Shown here in pieces: positions 52,501 through 58,766 of a DNA stretch of 58,766 bases. This DNA comes from an uncultured Clostridia bacterium (GTDB taxonomy: Bacteria; Bacillota; Clostridia; TANB77; CAG-508), in assembly GCA_947589835.1 (NCBI GenBank), contig CANQCT010000003.1, positions 1-58,766 of the forward strand, read 5' to 3'. The translations under genes were made by a program, and so were the position numbers. Positions within the stretch are counted from its first letter, which is position 1. The number at the start of each line of letters is the position of its first letter. The notes beneath the pieces are model-generated. The model was not told the origin of the DNA and searched no databases. It saw only the letters and a program-made list of their open reading frames with translations.

Positions 52501-52612
52501 GCTTGCATAGTACTATTTTTCTTGTTTTTCAAATGCCCGTTGTAGCAGTAAGTTCATAGAAGTAACTCAGAACGGGACCTCTCAAAACTGCGAAAAATAG
52601 TACTATGCAAGC
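52501..52612 (+). repeat. Repeat family A, copy 7
   Basis: Stem GCTTGCATAGTACT / AGTACTATGCAAGC. Confidence 0.9.
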
Positions 52613-52628
52613 GATTATATATAAAAAA

Positions 52629-53517
52629 TTAAATGATTTTCATTTTTCGCATTTCGTTTTCTAATTTTTTGCCATTACAATTAGAAATTGGAATAAGCGG
52701 AAGACGAGGATTTCCAACATTATAGCCCATAAGTGTTAAAGCAGCCTTTACAGGTATTGGATTCACCTCACTAAACAAGCTATTTATAAGTGGAATTGCT
52801 TTTAACTGAGAGTCAACCGCCAAAGTATAATTACCACTTAAATAATCAAAAACCATATTGTGAACAAATTTTGGCATTATATTTGAAAGTACAGATATAA
52901 CACCTATTCCACCTAAAGATAAAACAGGAAGAATTTGGTCATCGTTTCCAGAATAAATGTAAAGTTCACTTCCACATAAATTAGCAATTTTAGCAACTTG
53001 AGAAATATTACCACTTGCTTCTTTTATGCCTACAATATTTTGAATTTTTGAAAGAGCATAACAGGTATCAGGCTCTATATTAAGACCAGTTCTACTTGGA
53101 ACATTGTACACAATAATAGGAAGCGGGGCAACACTATCAGCAATTTGACTATAATGCTCAATTAAACCATTTTGAGTAGTTTTATTATAATAAGGTGTAA
53201 CAATAAGAAGTCCATTTACACCTACGCTTTTAGCATATTGAGAAAGTGCAATAACTTCTTTTGTATTATTACCACCAGTACCTGCAATAACAGGAATTTT
53301 GTTATGTACGTTTTCTACTGTAAATTTAATAACTTGTTTCTTTTCCTCCAAAGACATAGTAGAGCTTTCACCAGTTGTACCACAAATAATAATAGCATCT
53401 GCTCCTTGCATAATTTGAAAATCAATTAATTTCTTAAGTTCCTCATAATTAACTCCAGTTTCAGTAAAAGGAGTAACCAAAGCAGTACCGAGAGCCTATA
53501 AATAAACTTTTTTTCAC
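52629..53517 (-). CDS. dapA: 4-hydroxy-tetrahydrodipicolinate synthase, +1 shift at CGG (53490-53488) near codon 10, GTG start
   Basis: Skipping one C gives (V)KKSLFIGSGTALVTPFTETGVNYEEL; IICGTTGESSTMS, YYNKTTQNGLIEHY, KEASGN. Confidence 0.9.
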
Positions 53518-53628
53518 TTTACTTAAAACCACATTGCTAGAATGTACTAGCATTTTCCTTTCATATATTTTATTAATACAATATATGCAGGAATATTAAA
53601 TAATGGAACAAAATATTAAAAATATATA

Positions 53629-53668
53629 TTGACTATTCTTTGTTTCTTTGATACAATGAAACAAAGAA
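53629..53668 (+). promoter_or_regulatory. Promoter TTGACT-17-TACAAT with perfect operator TTCTTTGTTTC / GAAACAAAGAA flanking the -10
   Basis: 11 bp inverted repeat at 53636-53646 and 53658-53668. Confidence 0.75.
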
Positions 53669-53711
53669 TAACACAAAGAAAACTGAATATAATATAGAAA
53701 GAAGGTAAAAA

Positions 53712-54089
53712 ATGAAAACTTTAGAAATGGAGAAATATTTAATGAAGCCAAAAAGAATTTCAGTTTCAAGCAAAAGACAAATTACAATACCTATTGAATA
53801 TTGCAAAGAACTAAATATAACAAATGAAGTAGAATGCATAATAAGAGATAATTCTATTATTATTAGACCAGTAATAAATACATCTCAAAATAATTTTGCA
53901 GATTTTATATTAGAAGATTTAATAAATGAAGGCTATAAAGGAATGGAATTGCTAGAAAAATTTAAGGAAAGAAATAAACAAATAGAAGATGGAATAAATA
54001 AAATAACAGAAGAAGCTGATAAGGTAGCAGAAGATGAGGCTCCGTATTATACTTTGGAAGATACATTTAAAAAAGAAAAGGAGGAGTGA
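53712..54089 (+). CDS. AbrB/SpoVT-type DNA-binding antitoxin-like protein
   Basis: KRISVSSKRQITIPIEYCKELNITNEVECIIRDNSIIIRP. Confidence 0.85.
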   Translation: MKTLEMEKYLMKPKRISVSSKRQITIPIEYCKELNITNEVECIIRDNSIIIRPVINTSQNNFADFILEDLINEGYKGMELLEKFKERNKQIEDGINKITEEADKVAEDEAPYYTLEDTFKKEKEE

Positions 54090-54385
54090 GATTGTATCAA
54101 ATTAGAATATTACCAAAAGCAGAAAAATATATAAAGAAAATAAAAGATAAATTATTACTACAGAAATTAAAAAATGCAATTATAAAAATACAAGCAAATC
54201 CATATATTGGAGAGGCTAAAAAAGGAGACTTAAAAGGAATATATGGATTTGATATTTTTTATCATAATATTAATTATGAAATTTCATATAAAATTTATGT
54301 AAAAGAAAATATTATAGTAATCATACTAGTAGGAACAAGAGAAAATTTTTATCAGGAACTTAAAAATTACATTCAATCATTGTAA
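54086..54385 (+). CDS. RelE/ParE-family toxin-like protein
   Basis: YQIRILPKAEKYIKKIKDK..LKGIYGFDIFYHNINYEISYKIYVKENIIVIILVGTRENFY; 4-nt overlap with antitoxin. Confidence 0.85.
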   Translation: MRLYQIRILPKAEKYIKKIKDKLLLQKLKNAIIKIQANPYIGEAKKGDLKGIYGFDIFYHNINYEISYKIYVKENIIVIILVGTRENFYQELKNYIQSL

Positions 54386-55434
54386 ATTAGTTTCTCCAAA
54401 ATCTGCACCGCATTGCTAGCAGCGCCCTTTCTTACATTATCAGCAACAACCCATAAATTAATTCCAAAATTTACACTATAATCTCTGCGAACCCTTCCAA
54501 CAAAAACCTTGTCTTGACCATTAGCATCTAAAGTAGTAGGATAAATATCATTTTCAAAATCATCTTTTAAAATTACACCAGTAGAATTTTTTAAAACTTC
54601 TTTTAAATCACATAAATTAAAATCTTTTTCAAATTCTACATTAATGCTTTCACTATGACAGTTAAAAACAGGAACTCTTACAGTAGTAGCAGTTATTTTT
54701 AAATCAGGCCTTTTCAAAATTTTTCTAGTCTCATTAATCATTTTTTCTTCTTCTTTTGTGTAGCCATTTTCCAAAAATATATCAATATGTGGTAAGCAAT
54801 TACTAAAAATAGGGCAAGGAAACTTTTGAAGCTCATAATTTTGCTCATTATTTTTCAGTAAATTAATACCATCATTAGCATTTGCAAAATTTTCAAAACT
54901 AGAAATGCCATTTCTTAAATCTAAAACACCTTTGTACCCAGCGCCAGAAACAGCCTGATATGTGCTGTACACAATTCTTTTTATGCAATAGTTATCATCT
55001 AAAGGCTTTAAAGGAACAACTGCCTGTATAGTAGAACAATTAGGATTTGCAATAATACCACTATTGTTTTTAATTTCTTCTGCATTTACTTCGGGTACAA
55101 CTAAAGGCACATTATCATCCATTCTAAAATAGCTACTATTATCAATTACAATACATTTTTTAGAAACAGCTATTGGAGCAAATTTTTTAGAAACCTCAGA
55201 GCCCGCACAAAAAATAGCATAATCAAAGCCTTCATCAAAAGAAGAAGTAGTAAGCTCTTGCACAGTATATTCTTTTCCTAAAAAATTAATTTTTTTGTTA
55301 TATGAACGGCGAGAAGCAAAAAATACATATTTAGAAATAGGCAAATTTTTTTCTTCTAATACTTTTAAAACAGTTTGCCCAACAAGCCCAGTTGCACCAA
55401 CAACTGCAAGTTTAAAATCTTTCATATACATCAA
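54373..55434 (-). CDS. asd: Aspartate-semialdehyde dehydrogenase
   Basis: VGATGLVGQTVLKVL, IIANPNCSTIQAVVPLKPL, TYQAVSGAGYKG. Confidence 0.95.
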   Translation of the reverse strand: MMYMKDFKLAVVGATGLVGQTVLKVLEEKNLPISKYVFFASRRSYNKKINFLGKEYTVQELTTSSFDEGFDYAIFCAGSEVSKKFAPIAVSKKCIVIDNSSYFRMDDNVPLVVPEVNAEEIKNNSGIIANPNCSTIQAVVPLKPLDDNYCIKRIVYSTYQAVSGAGYKGVLDLRNGISSFENFANANDGINLLKNNEQNYELQKFPCPIFSNCLPHIDIFLENGYTKEEEKMINETRKILKRPDLKITATTVRVPVFNCHSESINVEFEKDFNLCDLKEVLKNSTGVILKDDFENDIYPTTLDANGQDKVFVGRVRRDYSVNFGINLWVVADNVRKGAASNAVQILEKLIYND

Positions 55435-55487
55435 TCCTTTCTAGTTAAGAATATTATATAATCAAAATATTATGATGATAAAATAAT

Positions 55488-55534
55488 TGGGGACAGGTCC
55501 AAGTGCTTATTTTCAAGCTATTAGGGACAGGTCT
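55488..55534. repeat. REP-like GGGACAGGTC doublet with middle segment inverted relative to 50808 copy
   Basis: TTGGGGACAGGTCCAAGTGCTTATTTTCAAGCTATTAGGGACAGGTC. Confidence 0.75.
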
Positions 55535-55735
55535 GAAAATTTTAATAAATATCAACAAAAGGCTGTTAATAGCTATTTATTAGCACTATTAACAGCTTTT
55601 TTATGCAATTAAAGTTTATGCAACTTTCTCTCTTGACTTTTAAAAGAGCTTCTAATAAAATATGAATAGGAAACCAATTTATTCCTTTGCAGCTACATAG
55701 TACGAAGCAAAGGTAAGAAAGGATGATAAATAACT

Positions 55736-56572
55736 ATGAAAATCACAAAAGTAGAGGCTTTAGAAAACATTGCAAACGAAATTAGAATAAGCATTATAGA
55801 AGAGGTTTATAACGCACAGTCAGGTCACCCAGGTGGCTCACTTTCGTGTAGCGATATTTTAGCTGTTTTATATTTTAATCAAATGAACATAGATCCAAAA
55901 AAACCAGACGCAAAGGAAAGAGATAGATTTGTGCTATCAAAAGGACATTGCTCTCCAGCATTATATGCCACTTTAGCAGAAAAAGGTTATTTTTCAAAAG
56001 ACCTTTTAAAAGACTTTAGAAAATTAGAAAGTAATTTGCAAGGGCACCCCGATATTAACAAAGTGCCTGGAGTAGATATGACAACAGGTTCACTAGGGCA
56101 AGGTTTATCTGCTTCAGTTGGAATGGCTATTAGCTCTAAAATGGATAGTGCAGGCTGCAGGGTATATTGCTTAGTAGGAGATGGAGAAATAGAAGAAGGC
56201 CAAATATGGGAAGCTGCTATGTCAGCATGCAAAAATAAATTAGATAATCTTTGCGTTATATTAGATCATAATGGATTACAAATAGATGGAAAAGTAGAAG
56301 ATGTAGGAGGCCTAACAGATATTAAAGAAAAGTTTACAAGTTTTGGCTTTAATGTAATTGAAGTAGATGGGCACAATATAGAAGGCTTAATACATGCTTT
56401 TAATTCTGCTAAAGAAAAGAAAGGAATGCCAAGTGTTATTATAGCCAATACCATAAAAGGAAAAGGTGTATCATTTATGGAAAATGATGCTTCTTGGCAT
56501 GGTAAAGCACCAAATGAAGAACAATATAAGCAAGCAATTAGCGAACTTAAATTAAAGCATTTTGCAAACTAA
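55736..56572 (+). CDS. Transketolase, N-terminal subunit
   Basis: SGHPGGSLSCSDILAVLYF, GDGEIEEGQIWEAAM. Confidence 0.95.
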   Translation: MKITKVEALENIANEIRISIIEEVYNAQSGHPGGSLSCSDILAVLYFNQMNIDPKKPDAKERDRFVLSKGHCSPALYATLAEKGYFSKDLLKDFRKLESNLQGHPDINKVPGVDMTTGSLGQGLSASVGMAISSKMDSAGCRVYCLVGDGEIEEGQIWEAAMSACKNKLDNLCVILDHNGLQIDGKVEDVGGLTDIKEKFTSFGFNVIEVDGHNIEGLIHAFNSAKEKKGMPSVIIANTIKGKGVSFMENDASWHGKAPNEEQYKQAISELKLKHFAN

Positions 56573-56767
56573 TTTAAATATAGTGACTTAAAATTAAATA
56601 ATATATATTACTTTTTTTGTAAAAAACTAGAAAGCAAAAAAAGCCAGAAAGTAAAAGGCGGAGCAAGAAGTAAAAAAACACAGAAATAAAAAAATGCAGA
56701 AAGAAAAATAAGCAAAAAAACAAAACGAAAAAACCAAAAACCCAAAACCAGAAAGGAAAATTAAAAA

Positions 56768-57697
56768 ATGAATAATGAAAATAAAATAGCCACTAGGCAA
56801 AGCTATGGCGAAGCTTTAGCAGATTTAGGAGAAAAAAATGAAAACATTATAGTGCTAGATGCTGACTTATCTAGTGCAACTAAAACAAACATTTTTGCAA
56901 AAAAATATCCAAATAGATTTATAAATGTTGGCATAGCAGAACAAAATATGATGGGAATAGCAGCAGGCCTTTCTACTTGTGGAAAAATTCCTTATGTAAG
57001 CACATTTGCTGTTTTTGCAGCAGGAAGAGCCTACGACCAAATTAGAAATAGCATTTGTTATCCAAATTTAAATGTAAAAATTTGTGCAACACACGCAGGA
57101 GTTACAGTTGGTGAAGATGGCGCAACACATCAAATGCTAGAAGATATAAGCCTAATGCGAACACTTCCTAATATGACAGTAATTTCCCCATCTGATGATA
57201 CTCAAACAAAGTGGGTTATTGAAGAAATTTCAAAAACAAAATCGCCAGTATATGTTAGGCTAGCAAGGCCAGCTACTCCTGTTATATATGAAAAAAATCA
57301 AAAGTTTAAAATAGGAAAAGGCATTCAGCACGGAGAAGGAACAGATGCTACTATTTTTGCTACTGGAGTAACAGTAGCAGAAGCATTAAAAGCACAAGAA
57401 GAACTTGAAAAGCAAAATATTAATGTTCGTGTAGTGGATATTTTTACAATTAAGCCAATAGATAAAGAACTTATTGTAAAATGTGCAAAAGAAACTAAAA
57501 GAATAATTACAGTAGAAGACCATAACATAATTGGAGGGCTAGGAAGCGCTGTATGTGAAGTATTAGCAGAAGAACATCCAGTAAAAGTAGAAAGAATGGG
57601 CATAAACGATACTTTTGGAAAATCTGGAAAAGCAAATGAATTACTAAAATATTTTAAAATAGATAAAGATGCTATTATAGAAAAAATGTTATCATAG
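56768..57697 (+). CDS. Transketolase, C-terminal subunit
   Basis: VLDADLSSATKT, NVGIAEQNMMGIAAGLS, THAGVTVGEDGATHQMLEDIS. Confidence 0.95.
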   Translation: MNNENKIATRQSYGEALADLGEKNENIIVLDADLSSATKTNIFAKKYPNRFINVGIAEQNMMGIAAGLSTCGKIPYVSTFAVFAAGRAYDQIRNSICYPNLNVKICATHAGVTVGEDGATHQMLEDISLMRTLPNMTVISPSDDTQTKWVIEEISKTKSPVYVRLARPATPVIYEKNQKFKIGKGIQHGEGTDATIFATGVTVAEALKAQEELEKQNINVRVVDIFTIKPIDKELIVKCAKETKRIITVEDHNIIGGLGSAVCEVLAEEHPVKVERMGINDTFGKSGKANELLKYFKIDKDAIIEKMLS

Positions 57698-57719
57698 TAA
57701 GAAATTGCAAGTAAAAAAT

Positions 57720-57805
57720 TATAATTAAATGTAAATTAAAATTATAATTAAATTAATTAAATGTAAATTAAAATTATAATTAAATGTAAACTAAAATTAT
57801 ATATA
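57720..57805. repeat. AT-only tandem repeat (AATTATAATTAAATGTAAATTAAA)
   Basis: About three direct copies. Confidence 0.8.
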
Positions 57806-58084
57806 TAAAAATATTACAACCAATTGTAAATTTTTTGTGAATTTTAAAAAAGTAAGAAATAAAGAGAAAAAGCAGAAAAATAAGCATTTAAGAGCTAATT
57901 TATTCTGTTTTTTCTTTTAAAAACTATTGCAAAGAATGTTATTTATTGTTATGATAAAAGGGTAAGAATAAAATAATGTAGAAAAGCATATAAAATTGCC
58001 TAAAAACAGCAAATATTGTATTAGGTAATTAAAAGTAAATTAACACTTAAAACAAACAATAATCTTCACAAGGAGAGTTAAAAA

Positions 58085-58766
58085 ATGATAGAATTTAGAA
58101 ATGTCAGCAAAACATATAGCACTGGCACAGAAGCAGTACATAATGCTAATTTTGTAATAGATAAAGGAGAATTTGCTTTCTTAGTAGGAAGTTCCGGCTC
58201 AGGCAAATCAACCCTAATAAAACTTATATTAAAAGAAGAAGAACCAACAGAAGGCAACATCATTATAAATGGAAAAGATACTACTTTTTTAAAGCCAAAA
58301 AGAGTACCTTTTTTAAGAAGAAGTATGGGAGTAGTATTCCAAGACTTCAGACTTTTACCAGATAGAACCGTATACGATAATGTAGCCTATGCAATGTATG
58401 TTGTAAGATCTACACCAAGGCACATTAGAAGGCAAGTGCCAATGGTACTATCTTTAGTAGGCTTAAGCAATAAAGCAAAAATGTATCCAAATGAACTATC
58501 AGGTGGAGAACAGCAAAGAGTTGCACTTGCTAGAGCATTAGTAAACAATCCAACAATGCTAATTGCAGACGAGCCTACACGGAAATCTAGATCCAGATAC
58601 AGCATGGGAAATTATGACACTTTTAAGTGATATAAATAACAGAGGAACAACAGTAGTAGTAGCAACACACGCAAAAGATATTGTAGATAGAATGAAAAAA
58701 AGAGTAATTCAAATTGAAGAAGGCAATATCATAAGAGATGATAAAAAAGGTGGGTATAACAGTGAG
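58085..58766 (+). CDS. ftsE: Cell division ATP-binding protein FtsE (truncated by window end), +1 shift at CGG 58580-58582
   Basis: GSSGSGKSTLIKLIL, LSGGEQQRVALARALVNNPTMLIADEPT; skipping C58580 gives [40 protein letters not shown]. Confidence 0.94.

Noticed and set aside
11861-52612. Repeat family A as simple intrinsic terminators
   Set aside because: Occurs between divergent genes (asnS/aspS, rpmB/ruvA), has a conserved ~90 nt core and no consistent T-run; a regulatory or mobile role fits better.
55736-57697. Transketolase split as another frameshift
   Set aside because: The two halves are separate genes with their own starts and a ~195 nt spacer; split transketolase is a known arrangement.
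16029-58630. Treating mnmA, rarA, UAP, ftsE, dapA and DUF2207 as independent pseudogenes
   Set aside because: All breaks share one base, one phase and one codon (CGG), and the remaining coding sequence is intact; independent decay would give diverse indels and stops.
1-58766. CRISPR array, rRNA or tRNA genes
   Set aside because: No regularly spaced direct repeats with unique spacers and no recognisable tRNA/rRNA; the dispersed repeats are kilobases apart.

Overview
AT-rich window from a spore-forming Bacillota/Clostridia-type genome. It is mostly housekeeping and sporulation genes: ylbJ, a SpoIIID-like gene, mfd, asnS, aspS, mnmA, murT/gatD, rlmN-prpC-prkC-rsgA-rpe, an unannotated spoVM next to rpmB, ruvA, rarA, T-box-pheST, mutS2, dinB, a eukaryotic-type UDP-HexNAc pyrophosphorylase plus glmU, dapA/dapB/asd, split transketolase, and ftsE. 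There is also a group IIC-like intron, an MNT/HEPN pair, an AbrB/RelE-type pair, a candidate type I toxin locus, and several dispersed structured repeat families. The strongest anomaly: six conserved genes on both strands (DUF2207, mnmA twice, rarA, UAP, ftsE, dapA) are broken at seven sites by the same event. At each site a single extra C precedes an in-phase glycine codon, so the 0-frame codon is CGG and skipping the C (CGG-N to C|GGN) restores the conserved protein. By eye I found no in-frame CGG elsewhere in the conserved genes. This suggests a +1 recoding system at CGG, or less likely a systematic sequence artefact. Second anomaly: a ~110 bp repeat family whose full-length copies each sit inside a copy-specific, perfectly complementary stem, with the core found in both orientations relative to conserved flanks. 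All claims come from reading the sequence; no database search was run.
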